From positions 434,001 to 498,000 of the forward strand of contig NZ_LDPE01000001.1 in the NCBI RefSeq assembly GCF_001447995.1: 64,000 bases of DNA, written 5' to 3'. The position numbers and the translations under genes are program-made. The number at the start of each line of letters is the position of its first letter. The stretch's first letter is position 1. This document shows positions 1 to 7,851 of this stretch, one piece after another. The notes below the pieces were generated by a model, which was not told the DNA's origin, made no database searches, and was given only the letters and a program-made list of their open reading frames with translations. The stretch comes from Maribacter dokdonensis DSW-8. GTDB lineage: Bacteria; Bacteroidota; Bacteroidia; Flavobacteriales; Flavobacteriaceae.

Positions 1-252
1 GCTATAAATAATGAAACATCGGAATTTCATATTTATTCTACTATTTGGACAGAAAACAGTATCACCTTTCTGCTAGATGATGTGGCGTACTACACTTATG
101 ATCCAGCAACAAAAAATGATGCAACATGGCCGTTTTACAATGACCAATTTCTTATACTGAATATTGCCATGGGCGGTAACCTAGGAGGCACCATTGATCC
201 TAATTTTGATGTCTCCACTATGGAAATAGATTATGTAAGGGTCTATCAATAA
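1..252 (+). CDS. Glycoside hydrolase family 16 (beta-glucanase/laminarinase-like), 3' end only
   Basis: The first 83 codons in frame 1 form the C-terminus of a protein that begins before the window. Visible GH16 traits are the strand FHIYSTIWTENSITFLLDD, the block DQFLILNIAMGGNLGG and the closing strand MEIDYVRVYQ, the usual last strand of the GH16 jelly-roll. GH16 enzymes hydrolyse beta-1,3/1,4-glucans or agar- and carrageenan-type galactans. The catalytic ExDxxE segment lies upstream and is not seen, so the substrate cannot be named. A hairpin follows the stop, so this is the last gene of its unit. The family is fairly sure and the specificity unknown. Confidence 0.85.
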   Translation, partial: AINNETSEFHIYSTIWTENSITFLLDDVAYYTYDPATKNDATWPFYNDQFLILNIAMGGNLGGTIDPNFDVSTMEIDYVRVYQ

Positions 253-273
253 TTACAATGATTAATTTAACAA

Positions 274-308
274 CAAAAAGGGAGGGTCCAAGTGGCCTTC
301 CCTTTTTG
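274..308 (+). terminator. Hairpin terminator after the GH16 gene
   Basis: A 13-base left arm beginning CAAAAAGGGA (274-286) pairs, with one mismatch, with a right arm ending CCCTTTTTG (296-308), leaving a 9-base loop. The T-rich end of the right arm suits intrinsic termination of the upstream gene. Confidence 0.7.
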
Positions 309-435
309 CTTTGTATAATGATTACAGCTATCCATCAATTTAAGTCCTACACCAAGACTTTTATTTTATCCCTATATAAATGATGTAGTTTGAGCTACTA
401 AAAGGAGCACTTTATATTCTATAATCTTTCATATA

Positions 436-456
436 TTAGCGTAAAATATACGCATA
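436..456. promoter_or_regulatory. Probable regulator operator in front of nrtR-like gene
   Basis: The sequence reads AGCGT (438-442), a 7-base spacer, then ACGCA (450-454), only a few bases before the ATG at 459. The core GCGT-N7-ACGC is the same as in the two sites at 1148-1168 and 1198-1224. A site so close to the start suggests that the Nudix regulator represses its own gene. The role is inferred from shared symmetry and position. Confidence 0.6.
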
Positions 457-458
457 GT

Positions 459-1133
459 ATGCAACAATCTATCAAGCTTTCTGTAGACGCCGTAGTATTT
501 GGGTATGAATCTGAAACCATATCCGTATTACTCATCAAAAGAAAATATGACCCTTTTAAAGGAAAATGGGCAATACCCGGCGGATTCGTTTTAGATTCAG
601 AGTCGCTGGAAGAAGCGGTAGAGCGGGAGCTAAAGGAAGAAACAGGTATTAAAATCAATTATCTGGAACAACTTTACACTTTTGGCAAACCGGATAGAGA
701 CCCCAGAAATAGGGTAGTATCCGTTGCGTATTTTGGACTCATTAAACCAAGTGCCTTTAAATTATTGGCATCCACTGATGCCGAAGAGGCACAATGGTTT
801 ACCATTAATAATCTCCCAGAACTTTCCTTTGATCATGCCGAGATTCTAAAACTTGCCATAACTAGGTTACAGGCTAAAATAACGTATGAACCTATTGGTT
901 TTGAGCTGTTAGACACAAAATTCCCATTTTCAGATTTAGAGAAACTGTATGCTGCAGTACTAGGAAGAGCTATTGACAGGCGAAATTTTAGAAAAAAAAT
1001 GCTAGGTCTTAATGTTTTAGATGAACTAGATGAAAAAGTCTCTAAAGGTTCCGGTAGGCCCGCAAACTTGTTCATGTTCAATAAAGACAGGTATTTCAAG
1101 CTTAAAAAGGAAGGAATCATCTTCGAGATATAA
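459..1133 (+). CDS. nrtR: Nudix-domain transcriptional regulator, NrtR-like
   Basis: A 224-residue protein with an N-terminal Nudix domain and a C-terminal winged helix. The Nudix box (about residues 42-64, G-x5-E-x7-RELKEETGI) is intact. The C-terminal 80 residues (LYAAVLGRAIDRRNFRKKML through KDRYFKLKKEGIIFEI) match the winged helix typical of NrtR-type proteins. NrtR regulators bind ADP-ribose-type ligands through the Nudix fold and repress NAD-metabolism genes. Here the next genes encode a NAMPT homologue and relatives, and similar palindromes precede this gene and the operon. Related Nudix regulators control sugar genes in some Bacteroidota, so the NAD assignment rests on context. Because the Nudix box is complete, residual hydrolase activity is possible. 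Confidence 0.85.
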   Translation: MQQSIKLSVDAVVFGYESETISVLLIKRKYDPFKGKWAIPGGFVLDSESLEEAVERELKEETGIKINYLEQLYTFGKPDRDPRNRVVSVAYFGLIKPSAFKLLASTDAEEAQWFTINNLPELSFDHAEILKLAITRLQAKITYEPIGFELLDTKFPFSDLEKLYAAVLGRAIDRRNFRKKMLGLNVLDELDEKVSKGSGRPANLFMFNKDRYFKLKKEGIIFEI

Positions 1134-1147
1134 TCGACTTTTTTTAA

Positions 1148-1168
1148 TTTGCGTAAAATAAACACAAA
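1148..1168. promoter_or_regulatory. Second Nudix-regulator operator (distal site)
   Basis: TTTGCGT (1148-1154), a 7-base spacer and ACACAAA (1162-1168) form an inverted repeat with one mismatch to the perfect site at 1198-1224. The two centres are about 53 bp apart, close to five helical turns, which would suit cooperative binding on one face of the DNA. Confidence 0.6.
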
Positions 1169-1174
1169 TAATTC

Positions 1175-1204
1175 TTTGTAAACTTAAATTATGTTCTATA
1201 TTTG
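1175..1204 (+). promoter_or_regulatory. Bacteroidota-type promoter of the NAD-salvage operon
   Basis: TTTG at 1175-1178 and TATATTTG at 1197-1204 match the -33 TTTG and -7 TAnnTTTG elements with an 18-bp gap. The -7 element lies inside the left arm of the palindrome at 1198-1224, so a bound regulator would block the promoter directly. Confidence 0.6.
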
Positions 1205-1224
1205 CGTCATAATTACGCAAATAT
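1198..1224. promoter_or_regulatory. Perfect palindromic operator upstream of the NAD-salvage operon
   Basis: Arms ATATTTGCGT (1198-1207) and ACGCAAATAT (1215-1224) are perfect 10-bp inverted repeats around a 7-bp spacer, 6 bp before the ATG at 1231. The same GCGT-N7-ACGC core occurs upstream of the Nudix regulator. Probable target of the regulator encoded at 459-1133. Confidence 0.75.
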
Positions 1225-1230
1225 AATTTT

Positions 1231-1668
1231 ATGTTATTCACTTCCAAAAACACATTACCAATAAATAAGGACAACTTACGTTCTATTTTCCTAGCAGGTA
1301 GTATGGACCATAGACAGGAGCATAGTTGGAGAGATGAAATCATTGGCGAATTTGGTTCGCACCATATTTTTGACCCTACACATACACAGCATGATGATTT
1401 AAGCAATGCGGAATTAAAGCATCACATTATGTGGGAGTTAGAGGCCATGCAGCAATCAGATTTTATTTTGCTCAATTTTCTAAAAGATTCCAAATCTCCT
1501 ATATCACTTGTGGAACTAGGACTATATGTACAGTCTGGCAAGCTGATCGTGGTTTGTCCGCAAGAATTTTATAAACACAATTATGTACATATACTTTGCG
1601 AAAAATACAGCACTCCAATTTTCAATACCATCAAAGAAGCAAAAACACTACTAAAAAACAGCATTTAA
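1231..1668 (+). CDS. Nucleoside 2-deoxyribosyltransferase-like protein
   Basis: A 145-residue protein with motifs of the nucleoside deoxyribosyltransferase-like fold: FLAGSMD near residue 20, a Trp-Arg pair (SWRDE), DPTH in the middle, and QSDFILLNFLKDSKSPISLVELGLY near residues 75-100. In that family the Glu of an SxxE/ElG-type stretch is the glycosyl-accepting residue. Members cleave or exchange N-glycosidic bonds of nucleosides. As first gene of an operon with a NAMPT homologue, four bases before the next start, it may act on nicotinamide nucleosides or ADP-ribose derivatives, but that is inference. The family is probable and the substrate unknown. Confidence 0.7.
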   Translation: MLFTSKNTLPINKDNLRSIFLAGSMDHRQEHSWRDEIIGEFGSHHIFDPTHTQHDDLSNAELKHHIMWELEAMQQSDFILLNFLKDSKSPISLVELGLYVQSGKLIVVCPQEFYKHNYVHILCEKYSTPIFNTIKEAKTLLKNSI

Positions 1669-1672
1669 AATA

Positions 1673-3133
1673 ATGATTATGAACGGACTATTATTAACCG
1701 ACGGATACAAAACAGGACACCACCAACAATACCCTAAAGGTACAGAAGAAGTATATTCTAACTGGACACCAAGAAGCAACAAATACGCACCCAAAGGGTG
1801 CGACAAAGTAGTTTCTTTTGGGCAACAATATGTTTTTCAATGGTTACATGATTATTTTCAAGATAATTTCTTTTCCAAACCAAAAGCTCTGGTTTGTAAT
1901 GAATTGAAAGAAGAGCTGTCGTTGTATTTGGGTACCGATTATGATGTTACGCATTATGAGGAACTACACGATCTTCAATACTTGCCCATTAAAGTAAAAT
2001 CTATCATAGAAGGGGTAGAGGTACCTGTAAGGGTTCCCATGGTTACCGTTGTGAACACGGATAAAAAATTCTACTGGATCACCAATTTCCTAGAGACCAT
2101 TTTATCTACCATGCTTTGGCAACCAATGACATCTGCATCTATTGCATTGTGTTACAAACGAATATTTAAAAAATGGACCTTAAAGACCGATAAGGACAAC
2201 TTGGCTTTCATCGATTTTCAAGGACACGATTTTTCCATGAGAGGTATGGGCGGTCTGCAAAGTGCTATATCATCTGGTATGGGGCATGCATCTGTATTTT
2301 TGGGGTCAGATACCTTACCGGTCATTAGTAGCCTACGTAACTATTACAAAGCTAAAGGTTTTGTGGTAGGCTCTGTAAATGCTACCGAACACTCCGTTAT
2401 GTGTGCAGGTACCAAAGATGATGAAATTGGAACGTTCAGAACCCTAATGCAAACCTACCCAACGGGCATTTTATCCGTGGTTAGTGATACGTGGGATCTA
2501 TGGAAGGTATTGACCGAATACCTACCAAAACTTAAAGAAGAGGTGCTTTCTAGAGATGGCAAATTAGTGATCAGACCAGATAGCGGCGATCCTGTAGATA
2601 TCATTTGTGGAGAGTCTCGTGAGCTTGGTAGCAACACTCCTAAAGAAAAAGGGGTAGTGGAGCTACTTTGGGATATTTTTGGAGGTACCGTAAACAAACA
2701 GGGGTATAAAGTGCTAGATGCACATATTGGCGCCATTTACGGTGATAGTATTACCACAGAAAGAGCAGAGGCTATCTGTCAACGCTTAAGCGATAAAGGT
2801 TTTGCCACAACTAACGTGGTATTGGGCATTGGATCGTTTACTTACCAATTTAATACTAGAGATACGTTTGGTTTTGCTATGAAAGCAACTTCTGTTGTAG
2901 TAAATGGTGAGCGTAGGGAAATCTTCAAAGATCCTATTACCGATGACGGTGTTAAAAAATCTGCGAAGGGATTGGTAAAAGTAGAATTACAAAATGGCGA
3001 ATATGTATTGGTAGACCAGGTGACTCCTCAAGAAGAAAATACGGGCGAGTTACAAGTAATCTATGAAAATGGAAAATTTGTAAACCAGGTGAATATACAG
3101 GAGATAAGAGACCGTATTAATAGCAACCTTTAA
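1673..3133 (+). CDS. nadV: Nicotinamide phosphoribosyltransferase homologue (NAMPT/NadV family)
   Basis: A 486-residue protein, the usual NAMPT length. It carries the substrate segment TDGYKTGHHQQYPKGTEEVY near the N-terminus, HDFSMRGMGG, EHS with the likely catalytic His at residue 240, VSDTWDLWKV and the PRPP-phosphate motif VIRPDSGDP. NAMPT enzymes join nicotinamide to PRPP to give NMN, a one-step route into NAD salvage. The gene is second in a four-gene operon with a Prs homologue, the usual partner that supplies PRPP. Namat, the nicotinamide-ADP-ribose transferase of the phage NARP1 pathway, belongs to the same superfamily, so the acceptor could be ADP-ribose pyrophosphate instead. A second in-frame ATG at 1679 is an alternative start. 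Confidence 0.9.
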   Translation: MIMNGLLLTDGYKTGHHQQYPKGTEEVYSNWTPRSNKYAPKGCDKVVSFGQQYVFQWLHDYFQDNFFSKPKALVCNELKEELSLYLGTDYDVTHYEELHDLQYLPIKVKSIIEGVEVPVRVPMVTVVNTDKKFYWITNFLETILSTMLWQPMTSASIALCYKRIFKKWTLKTDKDNLAFIDFQGHDFSMRGMGGLQSAISSGMGHASVFLGSDTLPVISSLRNYYKAKGFVVGSVNATEHSVMCAGTKDDEIGTFRTLMQTYPTGILSVVSDTWDLWKVLTEYLPKLKEEVLSRDGKLVIRPDSGDPVDIICGESRELGSNTPKEKGVVELLWDIFGGTVNKQGYKVLDAHIGAIYGDSITTERAEAICQRLSDKGFATTNVVLGIGSFTYQFNTRDTFGFAMKATSVVVNGERREIFKDPITDDGVKKSAKGLVKVELQNGEYVLVDQVTPQEENTGELQVIYENGKFVNQVNIQEIRDRINSNL

Positions 3134-3144
3134 AAAATCTTATC

Positions 3145-4143
3145 ATGTGGTTTGAAGAATTGACGGGATTTGTAGAGTTATCACCTAGTAATGTACGTGA
3201 TCATATCAGTATTGATGGAAAGCATTTAATTTCTAAAATCAATAACAGATCCTTTCAATTCGGAAAACTAGATGTTTCCTCTTTAGAAGAACTAAGAAAA
3301 CAGGATTTACGGGTTAACACTTCTAACCAAATAAAGGTCTCAGAATTGGTGGCTGATATTCAAAAAGTACATTGCGATCCAAATAATGCAAATGCACTAT
3401 TTCAAGCAGCCTCTCAATTTAATCTATTGGAAATGGTTGGTCCTGAGGTTTCGCCTAAAGCGGGAGTTGGTATTTACGAAAATGACTTTACCCAAGGACC
3501 GGCGTGCGCCATAGCTTGTGGTGCAGGTACCATTTACAGAAACTATTTTGTGCCTATTGAAAACCAAATTGGGCAAACGGGTTCCTATCAGATCGATTGT
3601 TTAGATGAAATCGGTAAAGAGCTTCATAATCAAGAGTTCCAATTATGGAAAATGACGAACGGTTATGCTGTTTTAAGTCAAGAAGGCTTGCTCAGTATTA
3701 ATAAGCAGTTAGGACGCTTTACAGATGCCCAAAGAGAGAAATTAAAAGGTAAACTAAAGGTAGGAATACAATGGAATACAGAAGTTACCCTAACGGATGA
3801 AAAACAGATAGTATCTCAAATATATTGTGCTGCACTACCTGTAGCATATTCGCATATCGAATCTTATTATTGGGAAAATTTTGCTAGAATAATTTTAGAG
3901 GCTACTTATGAAGCCACATTATACACGGCATTATTAAATCTAAAAAACAACAAGTCAAACAAGGTCTTTTTAACCTTGGTAGGCGGTGGTGCTTTTGGTA
4001 ATGATCTAGATTGGATATTAGAATCAATGTTCAAAGCGCTAGAGAAATTCAGAAAAACGCCTTTAGATGTGAGCATTGTAAGCTACGGAAACTCAAATCA
4101 TATTTTGAAACAGGAAATTGATAATTTCAACAACAAGAATTAA
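3145..4143 (+). CDS. Uncharacterised protein with macrodomain-like motifs, NAD-salvage operon
   Basis: A 332-residue soluble protein with no signal peptide or membrane segment. The block around residues 84-134 (NALFQAASQFNLLEMVGP, then GPACAIACGAGTIYRNYF) and the late block FLTLVGGGAFGND near residue 276 resemble the two ligand loops of macro/PARG-like domains, which hold ADP-ribose: an Asn/Ala-rich first loop and a Gly-rich GAFGN second loop. The similarity is by eye and distant. Eleven bases follow the NAMPT stop and three bases precede the Prs-like start, so co-translation is likely. It may bind or process ADP-ribose or its 1''-phosphates. It is certainly a real gene; the function is a hypothesis. 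Confidence 0.55.
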   Translation: MWFEELTGFVELSPSNVRDHISIDGKHLISKINNRSFQFGKLDVSSLEELRKQDLRVNTSNQIKVSELVADIQKVHCDPNNANALFQAASQFNLLEMVGPEVSPKAGVGIYENDFTQGPACAIACGAGTIYRNYFVPIENQIGQTGSYQIDCLDEIGKELHNQEFQLWKMTNGYAVLSQEGLLSINKQLGRFTDAQREKLKGKLKVGIQWNTEVTLTDEKQIVSQIYCAALPVAYSHIESYYWENFARIILEATYEATLYTALLNLKNNKSNKVFLTLVGGGAFGNDLDWILESMFKALEKFRKTPLDVSIVSYGNSNHILKQEIDNFNNKN

Positions 4144-4146
4144 CAC

Positions 4147-4911
4147 ATGAAATACGAAAGCAAAAGATTTAAAGACGGACAAGTAACTGCCAAAATCATT
4201 GAAGGCGGGGATATTCATATAAAAATTAGAGGTAACAGTTACGAAGATTTGTTTAAAGCCGCAGCCATTAAAGAAGCCTGGGATGCAGAAAATACCACCA
4301 ACAAAACTGCTGTTGCCAAACTAACTATCTTTTGTCTGATAGGGCAGCGTTCGGATAGGCGATTCAATAAAGGAGAATCGTTTGATTTAAAGGTAATTTG
4401 TAAGTTTATCAATGACATGAAATTCGACTCCGTGGCTATTTTACATCCACACAGTCCTATTTCTTTGGCGCTAATTGATAATTCCGAAAAAATATCTCAT
4501 GTAGATTACGTTGAAAAGGCTTTCAAGCACATTGGTAACCCTGTATTGGTGAGTCCCGATGCTGGTGCGTATAAAACCACCCATGAAATTGCTGAAAAAT
4601 TGAATGCCGATTTGGTACCGTCCAATAAAGTACGGGTAGATGGTGCTCCGATAATTAGTATTCAAGGTGATGTAAACGGCAAACAATGCTTAATTGTTGA
4701 TGATCTAGCCGATGGAGGAAGAACATTCAAATTCTTGGCGGAAGCGTTAAAACAGCAAGGTGCCGCGGAAGTGTATTTATATGTTACCCACGCCCAATTC
4801 AACTATGGTTTTGATGAACTCAAAGAAACCATTGACCATGTGTATTGCACCAATAGCTACAAAGATATTGATGATGATTTTGTTACGCAGTTCAAGTTAG
4901 AAGGGTTGTAG
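4147..4911 (+). CDS. Ribose-phosphate pyrophosphokinase-like protein (short Prs homologue)
   Basis: 254 residues, against about 310 for a normal PRPP synthetase. It keeps an ATP-site block IGQRSDRRFNKGE (65-77), the metal/ATP His region LHPHSP (99-104), the DAGA segment (138-141) and the PRPP loop CLIVDDLADGGRTF (181-194). PRPP synthetases transfer pyrophosphate from ATP to ribose 5-phosphate. Placed last in an operon with a NAMPT homologue, it could feed PRPP to it. The shortened N-terminus and the operon also fit an enzyme acting on ADP-ribose (Adps of NARP1). Which substrate it uses cannot be read from the sequence. A terminator follows. Confidence 0.8.
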   Translation: MKYESKRFKDGQVTAKIIEGGDIHIKIRGNSYEDLFKAAAIKEAWDAENTTNKTAVAKLTIFCLIGQRSDRRFNKGESFDLKVICKFINDMKFDSVAILHPHSPISLALIDNSEKISHVDYVEKAFKHIGNPVLVSPDAGAYKTTHEIAEKLNADLVPSNKVRVDGAPIISIQGDVNGKQCLIVDDLADGGRTFKFLAEALKQQGAAEVYLYVTHAQFNYGFDELKETIDHVYCTNSYKDIDDDFVTQFKLEGL

Positions 4912-4933
4912 ACTTCTTAATAATAGTAAAATA

Positions 4934-4962
4934 AAAAATAGCGCAGAAATGCGCTTTTTTTT
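4934..4962 (+). terminator. Terminator of the NAD-salvage operon
   Basis: Stem AGCGCA (4940-4945), loop GAAA, stem TGCGCT (4950-4955), followed by a run of T. The hairpin and its left flank are nearly identical to the hairpin inside the 113-bp repeats at 15376 and 19827. Confidence 0.85.
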
Positions 4963-5112
4963 GTTCAAAATTTTTAAAACGTACTTACTCCGCTATATAC
5001 TAACTGCCATCCTTTTAAATATGGTTTACTTATATTGAACCAATAGTATTCAATTCATCCTCAATAATATACATTTCGGTAATTCGTAATTTATTTCTTT
5101 ACTGTTACGCTC

Positions 5113-5120
5113 TAAGTTTG
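5113..5120 (+). promoter_or_regulatory. -7 promoter element TAAGTTTG
   Basis: An exact TAnnTTTG box 31 bp before the ATG at 5151. It overlaps an in-frame TTG at 5118, which therefore should not be used as the start codon. Confidence 0.55.
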
Positions 5121-5150
5121 TATCATCAATCAAACCAAAAGCAATGCATC

Positions 5151-6200
5151 ATGGAAAATGCCCAACCTAAAGTCAGTAAGAATAAACAGATTTTTAGAAT
5201 CATATTATTTACTGGTACATTCATTTCTTTATGGTTCGTCCCTTGGATTTTAGTAAAAGCATGGATTTTACCATTGCCCAATACGGTTCAAGAGCAGATA
5301 GACCAAACGTTAAGCCATGGTTTTGACGGAGTAATCGTGTATGTTGATGAAGCGGGCAAACCACCGGCATTCTATACCGCTGGGTACCACAATAAAGAAC
5401 AGCAAATACCTGCCAAACCTAATGCTTTGTTCAAAATAGCTAGTATCAGCAAGTTATACGTTGCGGTTGCAATCACTAGATTAGCGTATGAGAACCAAAT
5501 AGATTTGGACCAACCGCTTTCCGATTATTTTCCCGAGCTTATAGGTAGTATTGAAAATACAGATAAAATCACATTACGAATGATGGTTCAGCACCGTAGT
5601 GGTATTCCCAATTTTACCGATAATCCAGACTATTGGAAAAATCAACCGAACACCAATATAGATGTACTTACATATGCTCTCCATTTGCCAGCGGAATTTG
5701 AACCCAACAAGGATTATGGTTACTCCAATACCAATTACTTATTACTTTCTAGAGTTATAGAGCAGGTAACAGGCGGTAGTCGTCAAGATTATTTTAAACA
5801 GGAAATACTGATTCCTTTAGGGCTTAACCATACCTACGGATCGCTTAGCGAAGTAAACATAGATGATGTAATGAGCGGTTATTATGTGGGTGTCGATGAA
5901 GATTTTAAATATGAGGACAATGGCATGATGCTGGCTACCGCAGCAGATGTTGGCACCTTCTTAAGGGCATTGAACAACGGAACCTTGCTCAAAGAACAAG
6001 AAATGGAAATCTACACGTCACTGTATGAATTTAATCACGGTGGCTTGGCTGCAGGATACCAATGTCTGGCTGAATACCATAAAGATATTGATGCCGTGGT
6101 CGTGCAATTCATGAATACAACCGATTTTGAAGGCTATCAATGGAATTTGCTACAAATAACACATAGCAGAGTGGTTAAAATACTACGTAAAGGAAAATAA
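5151..6200 (+). CDS. Membrane-anchored serine hydrolase, beta-lactamase (class C/PBP-like) family
   Basis: A 349-residue protein with one N-terminal membrane segment (IILFTGTFISLWFVPWILV) followed by an extracytoplasmic beta-lactamase-family domain. The three active-site motifs are visible: SISK (S98-K101, nucleophile and base), the YSN of DYGYSNTNY, and HGG near the end (NHGGLAAGYQ). Such proteins act as D-alanyl-peptidases, esterases or other amidases; the exact substrate is not readable. The ATG at 5151 is preferred over the upstream TTG at 5118 because the latter lies inside a promoter box. Monocistronic, with its own promoter. Confidence 0.85.
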   Translation: MENAQPKVSKNKQIFRIILFTGTFISLWFVPWILVKAWILPLPNTVQEQIDQTLSHGFDGVIVYVDEAGKPPAFYTAGYHNKEQQIPAKPNALFKIASISKLYVAVAITRLAYENQIDLDQPLSDYFPELIGSIENTDKITLRMMVQHRSGIPNFTDNPDYWKNQPNTNIDVLTYALHLPAEFEPNKDYGYSNTNYLLLSRVIEQVTGGSRQDYFKQEILIPLGLNHTYGSLSEVNIDDVMSGYYVGVDEDFKYEDNGMMLATAADVGTFLRALNNGTLLKEQEMEIYTSLYEFNHGGLAAGYQCLAEYHKDIDAVVVQFMNTTDFEGYQWNLLQITHSRVVKILRKGK

Positions 6201-6286
6201 CACCAAAATCTTATAACTATCTCAAAATTATATGATTACACACTTAAACATGTAACAATTATAGTTTTTCATCGTCCTACAGACAA

Positions 6287-6311
6287 ATCATCAATCAATC
6301 CATCAATCAAT
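6287..6311 (+). repeat. TCAA-rich leader repeat directly before a start codon
   Basis: Tandem ATCAATCA-type units fill the 25 bases up to the ATG at 6312. Similar TCAA-rich leaders precede the genes at 9800 (9768-9799) and 37808 (37780-37807). There is no Shine-Dalgarno sequence, as is usual in this phylum, so the unstructured leader may itself help ribosome loading. Confidence 0.4.
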
Positions 6312-7043
6312 ATGAAAATTTTAGTGGTCGGCGCCAGTGGTGCCACAGGTAGTCAATTGGTAGCGCAACTTCTTTTGCAACAGCACTCCGTAAAAATTGT
6401 TGTTCGTTCTCCCCATAAGCTCCCTGAATCATGGAAGAACAATGAGCATCTTCAAATGATTATAGCTAGTATATTAGACCTTACCGATACCGAAATGCAA
6501 GATTTGGTAAGCGATTGCCATGCAGTGGCATCGTGCCTAGGACACAATTTAACTTGGAAAGGTATCTACGGTCAACCTAGAAGATTGGTTGCCGATGCTA
6601 CCAAACGTTTATGCAATGCCATAGAAGCCAATAATTTGGAACGCACTACAAAGTTTGTTCTAATGAATACGACCGGTAATCGAAATCGTGATTTGGACGA
6701 ACGGATTTCTTTCGCCCAAAAATGCGTAATCGGTTTGCTTCGCATACTACTTCCTCCTCATGTAGATAATGAAAAGGCGGCAGATTATTTAAGGACAGAA
6801 ATTGGACAAAACAATACAGCCATTGAATGGGTAGCCGTAAGACCGGACGGGTTAATTAATGAAGAAAAAGTAAGTGATTATGAAATTTTTCCTTCACCCA
6901 CGCGTAGCGCTATATTCAATGCCGGTAAAGTTAGCCGGATCAATGTTGGTCATTTTATGGCTAGCCTTATCAATGACAATAACTTATGGAGTACATGGAA
7001 GGGTAAAATGCCCGTTATCTATAGTTCATCGCAAAAAAATTAA
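6312..7043 (+). CDS. NAD(P)-binding atypical short-chain dehydrogenase (NmrA/YwnB-like)
   Basis: A 243-residue protein opening with MKILVVGASGATGSQLV, a GxxGxxG Rossmann dinucleotide loop of the NAD(P)H-binding (PF13460-type) group. No signal peptide. The downstream residues SCLGHN and VRPDGL fit the second half of this fold. A classical YxxxK pair is not obvious, so it may be a redox sensor or binding protein rather than a dehydrogenase. It is 15 bases from the next gene, and the two are probably co-transcribed. Fold confident, role unknown. Confidence 0.75.
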   Translation: MKILVVGASGATGSQLVAQLLLQQHSVKIVVRSPHKLPESWKNNEHLQMIIASILDLTDTEMQDLVSDCHAVASCLGHNLTWKGIYGQPRRLVADATKRLCNAIEANNLERTTKFVLMNTTGNRNRDLDERISFAQKCVIGLLRILLPPHVDNEKAADYLRTEIGQNNTAIEWVAVRPDGLINEEKVSDYEIFPSPTRSAIFNAGKVSRINVGHFMASLINDNNLWSTWKGKMPVIYSSSQKN

Positions 7044-7058
7044 TTAAAGATTAGAAAA

Positions 7059-7628
7059 ATGGGAAGAATCATTAAACAGTTAGAAAAACAACGATCAGGG
7101 AAAAAGGTTCTGGTGCTTTTCTTGTTAACCAATATCGTTTATGCGTATATGCTTTTAGTTACCATACCGGCAACAATGACTTTCTCTAACGGATTGCAAT
7201 TATTAGATATGATGCCCGCCGGATATAATCTAGATTATGTAAACACCCTTTTGCAGACACTAGGAAATACCGGTCGCCAAATGTATCTTACCAAACAAAT
7301 TCCTGTTGATATGATTTACCCATTACTCTTTGGTATTTCTTATGCAGCAGTTCTAGCATATTTCCTAAAGAAACTACCTGGACTAAATCAAAACTACCTA
7401 TATCTGTGTCTTTTACCTGTAATTGCCGGTATAGCAGATTATTTTGAAAACATTGGTATTGTAACTATGCTGAATGCCTACCCAACTGTTACGGAAACTT
7501 CTGTACATCTCACCAGTATATTTTCAATTATTAAAAGTAGTGCTACCAGTATTTATTTTTTAGTTTTAATAGTCGTCTTAATCGTACTCGGTTTTCGTAC
7601 ATTGAAACCTAAAGGTAAAAATTTGTAA
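7059..7628 (+). CDS. Four-helix integral membrane protein of unknown function
   Basis: 189 residues with four hydrophobic segments, near 20-40 (VLFLLTNIVYAYMLLVTIPA), 88-105, 118-140 and 165-185, and a basic C-terminus (KPKGKNL). No catalytic motif is recognised. The gene follows the NAD(P)-binding protein gene by 15 bases and likely shares its transcript. No family name can be given with confidence. Confidence 0.65.
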   Translation: MGRIIKQLEKQRSGKKVLVLFLLTNIVYAYMLLVTIPATMTFSNGLQLLDMMPAGYNLDYVNTLLQTLGNTGRQMYLTKQIPVDMIYPLLFGISYAAVLAYFLKKLPGLNQNYLYLCLLPVIAGIADYFENIGIVTMLNAYPTVTETSVHLTSIFSIIKSSATSIYFLVLIVVLIVLGFRTLKPKGKNL

Positions 7629-7851
7629 TACTAACAAAATTCTAAGAACTGTCAATAGGAGGGAAGCACTATTTCATACAAAGCACTACACTGCCAAAAA
7701 CACGTAAAAACAAATCATTGCTTTAATTTTATACTATACCATCCCAAAACAAATACACTTTATCTATAAAATTAAAAATATATAGTTACCACTACATGTA
7801 AGCAAATACCCTAAAGGCAGACTCATACACTTATAACCAACAACACTATTT

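Noticed and set aside
1231..4911. Prophage origin of the NAD genes
   Set aside because: No phage structural, lysis or integration genes are near, and the codon use and regulator fit the host.
5118..5150. TTG start for the serine hydrolase, 11 codons upstream
   Set aside because: It lies inside the TAAGTTTG promoter box, so the mRNA would begin downstream of it; ATG 5151 precedes the membrane anchor properly.
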